NCBI RefSeq assembly: GCF_013277515.1
Contig: NZ_VMNB01000015.1
Coordinates: 1-36,058, forward strand
DNA length: 36,058 nt
Origin: Streptococcus sp. k-402
GTDB lineage: Bacteria > Bacillota > Bacilli > Lactobacillales > Streptococcaceae
Direction: 5' to 3'
The stretch's first letter is position 1, and each line of letters opens with the position of its first letter. The translations under genes were made by a program, and so were the position numbers. The notes beneath the pieces were generated by a model. It saw nothing but the letters and a program-made list of their open reading frames with translations, ran no database searches and was not told the origin of the DNA. Shown here in pieces: positions 1 through 7,976 of this stretch.

Positions 1-16
1 ATAAATATATCCATAA

Positions 17-241
17 CTATAGTTTCTCGATTAATTTATCAAGATAATCTGATGCAGACTTTGCACCAGCTGCTTTTGCAACTTGATCTAACTTTTTCCG
101 ATTACTTGGCTTCAAAGTAAACTGGAATTGCTTCTTACGTTCAAAACTTTCAAAACTATCTATATCTGGAAGCTGTTCAGGTTGATGAGTTGCTTCAATA
201 ATCTGTGAAATTTCTTTTTCTTTCGGTGTAAATGCCATCAT
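17..241 (-). CDS. Small ribbon-helix-helix partition/regulatory protein downstream of parA
   Basis: A 74-aa protein. The N-terminal half is acidic and looks flexible. From about residue 35 there is a short strand (KKQFQFTL) followed by two helices, which fits a ribbon-helix-helix DNA-binding domain. It starts with two adjacent ATG codons behind a good AGGAG site and follows parA by 49 bases, so the two are probably co-transcribed. Small RHH proteins encoded after a ParA ATPase are usually the centromere-binding partner and often repress the parA promoter. The 43-bp AT-rich repeats on both sides of parA would be its natural target. The fold and role are inferred from pattern and position. Confidence 0.6.
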   Translation of the reverse strand: MMAFTPKEKEISQIIEATHQPEQLPDIDSFESFERKKQFQFTLKPSNRKKLDQVAKAAGAKSASDYLDKLIEKL

Positions 242-251
242 AATCTCCTTC

Positions 252-294
252 TAATTATATTTATAACTGTATTTATGTTTACAAATATAATTAT
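252..294 (-). repeat. AT-rich repeat, downstream copy flanking parA (candidate centromere/operator)
   Basis: On the minus strand, the 43 bases starting at 294 align without gaps to the repeat upstream of parA (1183 to 1141) at 34 of 43 positions. Each copy begins with ATAATTATA, ends in ATATAATTA and shares the core TAAACATA. The copy overlaps the last codons of parA and precedes the RHH gene. CAAATATAATTATA (282-295) is the exact reverse complement of 1139-1152. Confidence 0.6.
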
Positions 295-1097
295 ATTGTA
301 TCATAAATTCTTGAAAAAGTCTCCTCTAGCTCCATAAAAAACTTTTTATGTTTTTGATAAAGATCAGAATTCTCCTTCATATCTGCAATAGAGACCTTAT
401 CAATCGTGGAATGATTGAATAGCTCTTTTGCTGGTACAATCCCTAGAAGGTTATCTGTTCCCTTTTCTTTGGCTTCAAGTCCAAGGGCTTCCAGTAATTC
501 TCTTGATGATCCATAGTTTGGTCGAATCATATTTGCTAGAAAATATAACTCAGCAGTAATGTAAGACTCTCTGGTACGATAATCGATTACATCCTTCCTG
601 AAAGCTTCTAATCGAGTTGATAGATTGAATTTAGCATTATAACCAAACTCTGAAGGAGTCAAGGGACTAATAATAGCGTGACTGACCGCAACAGCATTTT
701 TTGTAGCTGTCGCAAAGTCTGGTCTACAATCAATCAAGATATAGTCAAACTGACCCAACTTCTTCTTTTCGTAGTTATCTTCTAACCAAAGATAAAGTAA
801 CATATTTTTCTTATCGCTGTTCTCTAAATCTCGCTCCACTGTATCCAACTGAACCGAACCTGGAATGAGACTAACATTTTCCTTGATGTGCTTAATATCC
901 ACATCGCCTCCTTTGAAAGCATTCGCAATTGTATTCTGACTTTCGTAAATATTGTAGCATTGAGTCAAATTACACTGATGGTCTAAATCTATAAAGAGAA
1001 CCTTATGCCCTTTTCTAGCCAACCATTCTCCATAATTAAATGTCAAAGTTGTTTTTCCAACACCGCCTTTAATAGCAGCAAATGTGATAATCTTCAT
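291..1097 (-). CDS. parA: ParA-family partition ATPase
   Basis: 268 aa. The deviant Walker A KGGVGKTT at residues 10-17 carries the signature lysine of ParA/MinD/Soj ATPases. A Walker B-like ILIDCRPD follows near residue 120, and the switch-region layout is typical of small (type Ib/Soj-like) ParA proteins without an N-terminal HTH. The ATP-driven protein segregates DNA by binding the nucleoid non-specifically together with a centromere-binding partner, here probably the downstream RHH protein. It starts at ATG 1097 behind AAGGAG, with a near-consensus promoter (1129-1156) just upstream. In ICEs such genes stabilise the excised circle. pCF10 carries the analogous prgP/prgO pair. Confidence 0.9.
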   Translation of the reverse strand: MKIITFAAIKGGVGKTTLTFNYGEWLARKGHKVLFIDLDHQCNLTQCYNIYESQNTIANAFKGGDVDIKHIKENVSLIPGSVQLDTVERDLENSDKKNMLLYLWLEDNYEKKKLGQFDYILIDCRPDFATATKNAVAVSHAIISPLTPSEFGYNAKFNLSTRLEAFRKDVIDYRTRESYITAELYFLANMIRPNYGSSRELLEALGLEAKEKGTDNLLGIVPAKELFNHSTIDKVSIADMKENSDLYQKHKKFFMELEETFSRIYDTI

Positions 1098-1128
1098 TCT
1101 ATTTCTCCTTCTCTTTTTCTATACTTCT

Positions 1129-1156
1129 ATTATACCATTATAATTATATTTGTCAA
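1129..1156 (-). promoter_or_regulatory. Promoter of parA-RHH operon
   Basis: Read on the minus strand: -35 TTGACA (1151-1156), 16-bp spacer, extended -10 TGGTATAAT with TATAAT at 1129-1134. It is consensus or nearly so. The -35 and spacer lie inside the AT-rich repeat at 1139-1183, so a protein bound to the repeat would occlude RNA polymerase, which suggests autoregulation. Confidence 0.75.
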
Positions 1157-1183
1157 TATGTGTATGTTTATATTTATAATTAT
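1139..1183 (-). repeat. AT-rich repeat, upstream copy flanking parA (candidate centromere/operator)
   Basis: 45 bases bounded by the inverted arms ATAATTATA (1175-1183) and TATAATTAT (1139-1147 on the plus strand), with the core AAACATA. It is related to the copy at 252-294 (34/43). It overlaps the parA promoter and ends two bases before the relaxase stop codon. Paired sites around a par operon are typical of RHH-bound centromeres. Confidence 0.6.
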
Positions 1184-1184
1184 T

Positions 1185-2861
1185 TCACAAAAAAGTTTCT
1201 CTTTCCTTTCGCTGTTCCACATTTTTCTCAATGTCTTGATGTAACTTATAATCTTTTGTAATTGTTTCTACTCGTTGATATAAAGCTTGGCGCTCAAAAG
1301 TCACCTCCTTAACAAGTTTATCGATTTCAGATTTTCGAGTGCTAGGATCTACTCTCAGATCTTTCAGAATGGAAATAGCTAACGTTGATTCCTGAGGATT
1401 ACTTGACTCCAATGCAAGAAATGCAGACTGAATTTTATTAAGATCCCCCAATCGTTGATCAAGTTTAGCAAGTAAGCTATCTACTTCTTCTAGCTCCTCT
1501 TCAAAACGATTTAACAATTCATCAAATTGTTGTCCTTCTGTCACTCCATGAGCAGATAGATAATTATATTCACGAACAAGCTGATCCAAAGTTGAGATTT
1601 TAGGATTTTTTCGGATAATCATTTCTCCATTATCATACGACAACTGGGAAGCGACTGTTTCTCCCTTCATGTAACGATTCTTATCAGCGTGTTCAGGATT
1701 AACAAAATAGTAGAAGTCATTCTTTCTGATAAAAATTTCATAAGAGCCATCTTCTGCTTTTTCAATCTGATGAGCTGGAATAAGAATGGTTCCCTTATTT
1801 CTAATCCCAAATTCCATTTCAAGATAGATTCCATTTTTTGTTTCTTCCATCACCTGCCATTCTTCAACTGTGATTCTCATTTCAAAATCATCTTCTCGTT
1901 CTGCCACCATCTTTTCATATTCAGATTTTATTTCATCAACAGATAAGGTCACCTCGTTAGCAACCACTCTCTCAGAAATTTTCTCTAAAGAATAATTTCC
2001 TTTTTTTGACAAAGTGCGATCCCTAACATTTCTGGTTTGATCTCGATCGGTCAGACGATATTTTATTTCCTTCCCTGAAGTATCAACAACAAGATCTAAA
2101 GCTTTGGCCTTAGATTTAAAATCTTCTAAGGAGCTTGAATGTTTTAAAAGGAAATCTAAACGAGATTTAATCTCATAGCGAAAAGAGTTTTTTTGTCGAT
2201 AGGCATGATAGGTTTTTCGATTAGTCCATAATCGCTCTTTAAGAATTTTAGCTCCAGCTAAATCCGCATACTTGTTTGAAATATTAAATAGACTTCTAGC
2301 AGTATTTTTCTGCCAACGAAATTTGTTTAAGGTAACAGAGTTAGTTGAATTGAAAATAATGTGATTATGAATGTGTCCCTTATCCATGTGAGTCGCTATG
2401 ACAAATTCATGTTGTCCACCAGTTAATTCTAAAATCGTTTTTCGACCAATCTCATGAATTTCTTGTGGAGTCAAATCATCTTCAGGAGAAAATGATTGGA
2501 TGATATGATGAGCCAACACTCGATTCGGATTTTGAATATCCGATAGCTCTTTTGTTCCTGCTCGTTGAGCCGCATTCTTTTTGGTCAAAAGAAATTCTTC
2601 TGTCGCTGTGCTAGCATCTGTAATTCCATAAGTAGATACAAGTTGCTTGACTACTCGGCCATCTTTGACCACTGCTGGAAATTCCAGCTGTTCATCTTGT
2701 TCTAAAAAACTTGTTTTAGATGGATTCTCAATATAGCGTAAAGCATTATTTAAACTTTTTGTATCAGTCAGCTCGACCGTCTTTGCTTCATCCTCAATAT
2801 ATTTTGTAGACCGTCCTAAAGAAGCTACACCCTTAATCTGAAGAACCTTTGTTACAACCAT
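1185..2861 (-). CDS. MOBP-family conjugative relaxase
   Basis: 558 aa. The N-terminal relaxase/mobilisation nuclease domain (about 1-230) contains the segment LRYIENPSKT (Tyr43 is a candidate nucleophile) and the metal-binding three-histidine motif HMDKGHIHNH (158-167). The remaining 330 residues are charged and partly coiled coil (about 450-550). The enzyme nicks oriT, stays covalently attached to the 5' end and pilots the strand through the T4SS; PcfG of pCF10 belongs to the same family. The ATG at 2861 follows AAAGGA and overlaps the mobC stop region by 10 bases, so the two are translationally coupled. It is the last conjugation gene before the par cassette. Confidence 0.9.
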   Translation of the reverse strand: MVVTKVLQIKGVASLGRSTKYIEDEAKTVELTDTKSLNNALRYIENPSKTSFLEQDEQLEFPAVVKDGRVVKQLVSTYGITDASTATEEFLLTKKNAAQRAGTKELSDIQNPNRVLAHHIIQSFSPEDDLTPQEIHEIGRKTILELTGGQHEFVIATHMDKGHIHNHIIFNSTNSVTLNKFRWQKNTARSLFNISNKYADLAGAKILKERLWTNRKTYHAYRQKNSFRYEIKSRLDFLLKHSSSLEDFKSKAKALDLVVDTSGKEIKYRLTDRDQTRNVRDRTLSKKGNYSLEKISERVVANEVTLSVDEIKSEYEKMVAEREDDFEMRITVEEWQVMEETKNGIYLEMEFGIRNKGTILIPAHQIEKAEDGSYEIFIRKNDFYYFVNPEHADKNRYMKGETVASQLSYDNGEMIIRKNPKISTLDQLVREYNYLSAHGVTEGQQFDELLNRFEEELEEVDSLLAKLDQRLGDLNKIQSAFLALESSNPQESTLAISILKDLRVDPSTRKSEIDKLVKEVTFERQALYQRVETITKDYKLHQDIEKNVEQRKERETFL

Positions 2862-3220
2862 CGCTCTTGATCCTTTGTTTGATTTTCCTGTTTTTGGATA
2901 AATTGGCTGACTGTATCTTTCAAATGTTTCTGCAGTTCAAGAATCTGACTCAATTCATTTAGACTAGCCTGCTCATCTTCGTTTACCTTTTTTGCGACCT
3001 GATTTATATTGACCCCTATCCGATTTATTTCCTTACGTAGTTCTCTCAATTCTTCAAAATTTAAGATTTTGACCTCACCCATAATCAACATAATTCGGGC
3101 AAAGGCATTAAAATTTGTCATTCCAGATTCTGCAATCTTTGTTGAAATGAACCGTGCCTCTTCTTCCGTTAAACGAATTTTTTTCTGAATCATTCGTTTT
3201 CGTTTTTCTCTATTTTTCAA
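2852..3220 (-). CDS. mobC: MobC-like relaxosome accessory protein
   Basis: About 122 aa from a TTG at 3220, preceded by AGAGGTG eight bases upstream. An open frame continues upstream to an ATG at 3304, but that stretch coincides with inverted repeats proposed as oriT and has no convincing ribosome site. The TTG start gives the usual MobC N terminus (KNREKRKRMIQKKIRL). The protein has an RHH-like start, the typical 'SGMTNFNAFARIML' segment and a coiled-coil C terminus (GVNINQVAKKVNE). MobC/PcfF proteins bind oriT and recruit the relaxase, encoded immediately downstream with a 10-base overlap. Confidence 0.8.
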   Translation of the reverse strand: MKNREKRKRMIQKKIRLTEEEARFISTKIAESGMTNFNAFARIMLIMGEVKILNFEELRELRKEINRIGVNINQVAKKVNEDEQASLNELSQILELQKHLKDTVSQFIQKQENQTKDQERWL

Positions 3221-3240
3221 AAAATCTTCACCTCTATTCT

Positions 3241-3388
3241 GGCAATTTTGCTTAAGGGGCTTAGAGCCCTTTTCTTCTGGCAAGATTAGCACTTGGGTAC
3301 CCAAATGCTGTTTTTAAAAAGGTCAAAGTTAGTCAGGGTGTAATCCCTGACTATTCTTGACTTTTTAAATCTTTGGGGAAATCCCCAA
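3241..3388. other. Candidate origin of transfer: cluster of inverted repeats upstream of mobC
   Basis: The non-coding stretch 3305-3450 and the adjoining mobC leader hold: a hairpin GGGCT/AGCCC (3257-3269); a 12-bp perfect palindrome TTGGGTACCCAA (3293-3304); a perfect 9-bp stem TAGTCAGGG/CCCTGACTA with 6-base loop (3330-3353), extended outward by AAAAAGGTCAA against TTGACTTTTT (to about 3316-3367); and TTGGGG/CCCCAA (3373-3388). Two TTGCCAGAA-like motifs on the minus strand (around 3240 and 3280) resemble nick-region sequences of some MOBP systems. The position directly upstream of mobC-relaxase is where oriT is usually found. No nick site can be assigned from sequence alone. Confidence 0.5.
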
Positions 3389-3450
3389 TCCCCTAATCCC
3401 TGCAAGCAGGAATGTTGTTCTATAACGAGGGAAAAGTTTGACTAAACTTT

Positions 3451-3750
3451 TTAGTCTTCCAGTAGAAGCTCCATTGTATCAACCATCTCCATTTTAAGAA
3501 TTTCGTCTTTTAGTTGTTCAAATCGTTCATCACTCATCCCTTCAATTTCTTTAAGTGCAATGGGATACATTTCTACTTCTTCTAGCTCATAGTTTGTTTT
3601 AATTCGCATATCTCTACGAAGAATGTAGAGACATTCCTTACGTGAAATGTGCTGGTTAACTTCATTCACTTTTGGCGAATCTGTAGCCTCATCCTCAAAA
3701 AATATCTCCATTAAAAGATCAAAAGTTTCTTGTTTTAGATGTTCAATCAT
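3451..3750 (-). CDS. Small acidic protein of unknown function
   Basis: 99 aa, not assigned to a family. Rich in Glu, Asp and Met, predicted mostly helical, with no signal peptide or membrane segment. It begins at ATG 3750 behind GGAGA-type bases, 48 bases after the primase/ArdC gene, and is the last gene before the oriT-like repeats. A position between the primase and mobC matches the small pcf genes of pCF10-type elements, so a DNA-processing accessory role is possible but only inferred. Confidence 0.65.
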   Translation of the reverse strand: MIEHLKQETFDLLMEIFFEDEATDSPKVNEVNQHISRKECLYILRRDMRIKTNYELEEVEMYPIALKEIEGMSDERFEQLKDEILKMEMVDTMELLLED

Positions 3751-3798
3751 CTTCCGTTTCTCCTTTTTTGTTTTTCTTCCTACGGACTAATGCCTCCA

Positions 3799-6700
3799 TT
3801 ATTGAGGGCTGCTCAGGGACTTTTTTTCTTCCACCTGCTTTACAGCCTCCGCCTTTTGATTCCCTAACTGCTCAGATTTTTCTTTTGCTTGTTGGAGTTT
3901 ATCAGCAAACTTATCTTTCGTCACAGTTTTATGTTTCACTAATTCTAACTTAGCATCCATCCTATCAATCAAACTTTTTGCTTCCTTCTGAACAACCTGC
4001 AGTTGTTCAACCATATCTTCAAAACCATTTTTATCTTTTGCCCAAATAGCCAAATATCCAAAACTATAACTACTCGTATCAAAACCAAAATGATTAGCTA
4101 CGACATAAGCGACACTTTCAGCTTGTAATTCTTGCTTACGATATTGTTCGTCCCCATATTGTGCACTAGTTCCTCTGTGTAAATCTGAGTGAGCCATTTC
4201 ATGAAAAATGGTTTTTAGAATCTGTTCTTGACCCTTCAATCCTTTTGAAATGACAATTCGATTTTCATCTGGGGAGTAATAACCATTTGTGCTCTCTCTT
4301 TTAATTTCTTCAAAACTGATAGGAACCTGATTATCCATTGAAACAGCTTTGGCTGCTCGGTACAAATCTTCATAATCTTTAACGTCTCCAGTCAATTCAT
4401 GAATTGCTTTTGGCAATTCTTTTCCTTCTGTTTGAGATACGTCAAAGACATTTCCTAACTTGAATCGAGTAACGATGATTTCCTTCTGTTCCATTTCATT
4501 TTCAGCTGGAGTAAAATCTAACTCTTTTTGATGAACAGGGATGCTTGTTTTCACTTGGTAAGGAACCCAAATCTTCAGAGCTTTTGAACCCTTTTTAACT
4601 GTTCTATCAAAATCCGTTTTCCATTTATTGAAACTAGCAACTTGAGAAACATTAGGATTTTGCATCTTCAGCAAATGAATATTGTTGAGTGAGTAGTTGT
4701 GAAACTTACTCATCGTATCCAAGAATGATTTAAACTGTTCTGAATCTAAATAGTTCTTCATTCCCTCTTTCAAGTGTTCAGCTAAAGCTTTTGTATCTTT
4801 ATTTGCGACTAACTGGGAAATGGTTTGTTCTGAACTTTTAGTAGCAATTGCATCGGTTATAATAGCTCCAGTTTCAGCTTCAACATCTGTCCTTCTTTCT
4901 CTATCTTCCTGTTTTTTATGATGGTTAGAAGCACCGTTGTATGGATCTGTTCCCTGCAACATCTCATCAGAATTGGAAATACCATCACCATCCAAATCAC
5001 GATCCCTCTCATCTTTTCGGTTATACTGATAAATTTTTTCGTATCGATTATCTAGTGTCTCTTGCGAATCTTTGACTTGTAATTTTTCAAATTCTTCTCG
5101 AACATTGGCAATAGTTTGTTCAACTTTTTCTGATAAATCATTCACTTCTTTTTGCCATTTTTCTACAAGAGCTACTTGTTCTTGAGGCGAATCTCTAACT
5201 CCCAACTTCTCAAACCAAGCAGATAAATTTTCAACTTCAACGCTATCACTTCCATCAAAAGAGATAAAACCAAGACGACTATCATGACTACTATCCGAAA
5301 AACCAATCGGGCTGTTTTCTAACACTCCATAAGGTACTTGGGATAAAAGTTGATCGGCATAAGGAGTATCTTCCAAAGCGTAACTGAACTGAGAAATATC
5401 TAGTTCACTCGCTAATCTCTCCAGATGATACTGATTAAATAATGTCCCATCTATCTTCATCAGCTCTGGATGCTCTCTCATTTCTCGTGTACCAAGTCTT
5501 TCTTTATGAGCGATTGGATTAATCTCCTCACCAATATTGTAACGGATGCTATCCTGAATCAGTTCACCGTCAGGACTGTATAAAGCAAATTGAACCTTTG
5601 TAATAGGTGTATAGGAAGCACCTTCTACCTGGTTCATTCGATCACTTACACTCGCATGATGTTTGTCGTAATAGATATTATTCTGCTTATATAGCTCTGT
5701 TGCAAAAGACTGATAATCAACCAGCTCGGTTTCGCTAAAAGGTAAAATTGGCCCATCTTTATGCTTTTCTGCCCATTGAAGGCGGACATTGTAGTTATTT
5801 TTTTCAATCTCATTTGGGTGAATTGCCTCAAACAAGCCATTTTCCATAATGGATTGCAATTCTTTGCCCCCATCTTTAATATAGTCCTCATTGATTGATA
5901 GCTGTTCAATGTGGCCATTACGTTCACGGAAGATACCAAGAATAACTTTTCCATCGGTTTTCTCCACATCAACTTTTAAATCTTTCTTAATTTTCATAAG
6001 AGATGCAGGGACACGTTCTTCTCCTATATCTTTGAAAAGAAGTAGGAAGTCTTCATCTTTACTCTTAATAGCTTCTGAAAAATTAAGCCGTTGTGCTATT
6101 CTTACCTCATCTAAGTTATCCAGTACAAACGATTTAGAATCAAGAATATCCTCCAACATGGGAATGACTTGTAATTTTTCTTTTAGACTATTACTAACCA
6201 TTATTTGGTTATAGTTTCCTCTTCCTTCTGCAAAATCAACTACAAAATCTGAAGCTTTTTTCCCTTCCACAATAGGTCTGATTCCTGTTAAGTGTAAAAA
6301 GTTTTCTTGTCTAAAACTAACATCTAACAAATTTACTTCTCCATTATTTGAGTAGAAATAATAGACTTTACTATTTGCCAACTCTTCTAAATACCATTGA
6401 GAAGACCTCTGAATAGAGCCTGCATACTGATTCATTTTTTTTAAATCATCTTGTGTAATTGGATGATATTTTGAATATCTTCGTTGCACTTCTTCAAAAT
6501 TTGTGCTAAACTGTAAGTAACGATAGGGTGATGTCGGGTGACTGGTAACAGTTTGCTCAAAGGTTGCTGATGATTCAGCTTCAGGTTCGGCACTGCCCAC
6601 AGCATCAGGCTGTGAATAGCCCTCTCCACCACTGGCCCTATCATTCATTTGCTCCTGAGTACTCTCAGGAGTTTTTTCTGTACTCTGAATTTGTTCCTGC

Positions 6701-7965
6701 GCTTCATACTTAGTTCCATTCTCGTACGATTCCGACATACTATTTTTTCTCCCTCTTTCTTGATTAATGATTGTTTGATATTTTTGACGGACTTCCTCCT
6801 TTGTCAGCTGGACATCTGACACAAAGGCTTTTACATCCTGTGTAGTTAGCTCTTGCGCTTTTCCAAGAGCTAGTTTTTTCTCAAAAAAGCCCTGGTAATA
6901 CCAAGACTTTTCATCTACTGTATAAACATGTGCTAACTCTTTAGGAGTGTTATTCCCTCCCTTCAGAAAGTCATTCCAATCTTCCTTCTCCTGGTATCTC
7001 TGAACGATAGGCGGAATCGCAATCTGTACTGGAATCCCCTTTTCCTGCAGACTAGTTATAAATTTATAGCCAGCCATATCATTATCTACAGCCAAGGTAA
7101 TCATATCTTGATTCTGACCATCTTTAAAATAGTTCGTTGTTCTAGCGACTACTTCTAGAGCTTTCCCAGTATTCTGATTAACTTGATAGGATTTATCATT
7201 TATCTCTGCATACAATTCCATAAACCGTCTACTAATGATTCCTTCTTTTACTCCATCCATAGCTACTAAGCGGACATCCTGAAGCCTATCTTTATGAAGC
7301 TCATAGTAGCTCATTAGATCGATTGGAGCTTCCGCAAATACTAAACGTTTAGGATTCCCAATATCAATTGAAAAACCTAGTTGTCCGTCTGAATTTCTCA
7401 TAATTTGTTTTAAACGCCCACGTTCAGGATAGTGCTCTCGATTCTCTACTATTCCCTGAAGACTCGCTCCAGCTAAAAAGCCTGTGTTGTCTTTATATTT
7501 AAAGACAATCACAGGCTCAAAATAGTCTCCTTTTTTTCGGATTGCTTCCGCTATACTGCCTTGGCTAATAAAGAAGTTAATCGTATCATCTGAAAGGCCT
7601 CTCTGTGCCTTCAAATAGCGTCTAGAGGCGCTGAAATCCTGACGCTCATATCTTTCCAAGTGATAACTAAAAGGCTCTTTTGAGGCCGTCTGAGCTTCTA
7701 CATCTACTGCCTTAAATTCTCCAGTTTCTAAAAAATTCATCGCCTCCTTGTAAGAAACACCTCGTATGGTTTGAACTAACTGAATAACATCTCCAAATTC
7801 AGTTCTTGAGTTCCAGTAAAATTCATTTTTCTTTGTATCTATTACAAAGGAATCATGTTCTACCCAGTTATAGCTATAGCTACCCGTACGCTTTAACTCC
7901 ATACCTAGTTGCTCTGCAACAGAAATAATAGATAATCTTTTGGCTTCTTCTTTGCTTAACACCAT
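3799..7965 (-). CDS. Large TOPRIM primase / ArdC / zincin-metallopeptidase fusion protein
   Basis: 1388 aa, multi-domain. Residues 1-340 resemble DUF3991/TOPRIM mobile-element primases: the TOPRIM glutamate is in VFAEAP (E212), the DxD is D294-N-D296, and EDWNDFLK lies at 328-335. The middle (about 340-980) is charged with no clear domain. DLDGDGISNSDEMLQGTDP (990-1008) is a calcium-binding thrombospondin type-3/dockerin-like loop. Residues 1055-1140 resemble the ArdC ssDNA-binding domain, followed by a zincin motif HEMAH (1255-1259) with a downstream Glu in QAES (E1283). Such proteins may protect or prime the entering strand. The start at 7965 has AGGGGG eight bases upstream, overlapping the previous gene's stop. 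Confidence 0.8.
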   Translation of the reverse strand: MVLSKEEAKRLSIISVAEQLGMELKRTGSYSYNWVEHDSFVIDTKKNEFYWNSRTEFGDVIQLVQTIRGVSYKEAMNFLETGEFKAVDVEAQTASKEPFSYHLERYERQDFSASRRYLKAQRGLSDDTINFFISQGSIAEAIRKKGDYFEPVIVFKYKDNTGFLAGASLQGIVENREHYPERGRLKQIMRNSDGQLGFSIDIGNPKRLVFAEAPIDLMSYYELHKDRLQDVRLVAMDGVKEGIISRRFMELYAEINDKSYQVNQNTGKALEVVARTTNYFKDGQNQDMITLAVDNDMAGYKFITSLQEKGIPVQIAIPPIVQRYQEKEDWNDFLKGGNNTPKELAHVYTVDEKSWYYQGFFEKKLALGKAQELTTQDVKAFVSDVQLTKEEVRQKYQTIINQERGRKNSMSESYENGTKYEAQEQIQSTEKTPESTQEQMNDRASGGEGYSQPDAVGSAEPEAESSATFEQTVTSHPTSPYRYLQFSTNFEEVQRRYSKYHPITQDDLKKMNQYAGSIQRSSQWYLEELANSKVYYFYSNNGEVNLLDVSFRQENFLHLTGIRPIVEGKKASDFVVDFAEGRGNYNQIMVSNSLKEKLQVIPMLEDILDSKSFVLDNLDEVRIAQRLNFSEAIKSKDEDFLLLFKDIGEERVPASLMKIKKDLKVDVEKTDGKVILGIFRERNGHIEQLSINEDYIKDGGKELQSIMENGLFEAIHPNEIEKNNYNVRLQWAEKHKDGPILPFSETELVDYQSFATELYKQNNIYYDKHHASVSDRMNQVEGASYTPITKVQFALYSPDGELIQDSIRYNIGEEINPIAHKERLGTREMREHPELMKIDGTLFNQYHLERLASELDISQFSYALEDTPYADQLLSQVPYGVLENSPIGFSDSSHDSRLGFISFDGSDSVEVENLSAWFEKLGVRDSPQEQVALVEKWQKEVNDLSEKVEQTIANVREEFEKLQVKDSQETLDNRYEKIYQYNRKDERDRDLDGDGISNSDEMLQGTDPYNGASNHHKKQEDRERRTDVEAETGAIITDAIATKSSEQTISQLVANKDTKALAEHLKEGMKNYLDSEQFKSFLDTMSKFHNYSLNNIHLLKMQNPNVSQVASFNKWKTDFDRTVKKGSKALKIWVPYQVKTSIPVHQKELDFTPAENEMEQKEIIVTRFKLGNVFDVSQTEGKELPKAIHELTGDVKDYEDLYRAAKAVSMDNQVPISFEEIKRESTNGYYSPDENRIVISKGLKGQEQILKTIFHEMAHSDLHRGTSAQYGDEQYRKQELQAESVAYVVANHFGFDTSSYSFGYLAIWAKDKNGFEDMVEQLQVVQKEAKSLIDRMDAKLELVKHKTVTKDKFADKLQQAKEKSEQLGNQKAEAVKQVEEKKSLSSPQ

Positions 7966-7976
7966 TTGTTATCCCC

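Noticed and set aside
1..14. Start of another minus-strand gene (ATG at 14) after the RHH gene
   Set aside because: Only four codons are inside the window and no ribosome site precedes it, so it cannot be supported.
2852..3304. Longer 150-aa MobC starting at ATG 3304
   Set aside because: The extra 28 residues are encoded by the inverted-repeat region proposed as oriT, have no ribosome site, and are absent from the usual MobC N terminus. TTG 3220 with AGAGGTG fits better.
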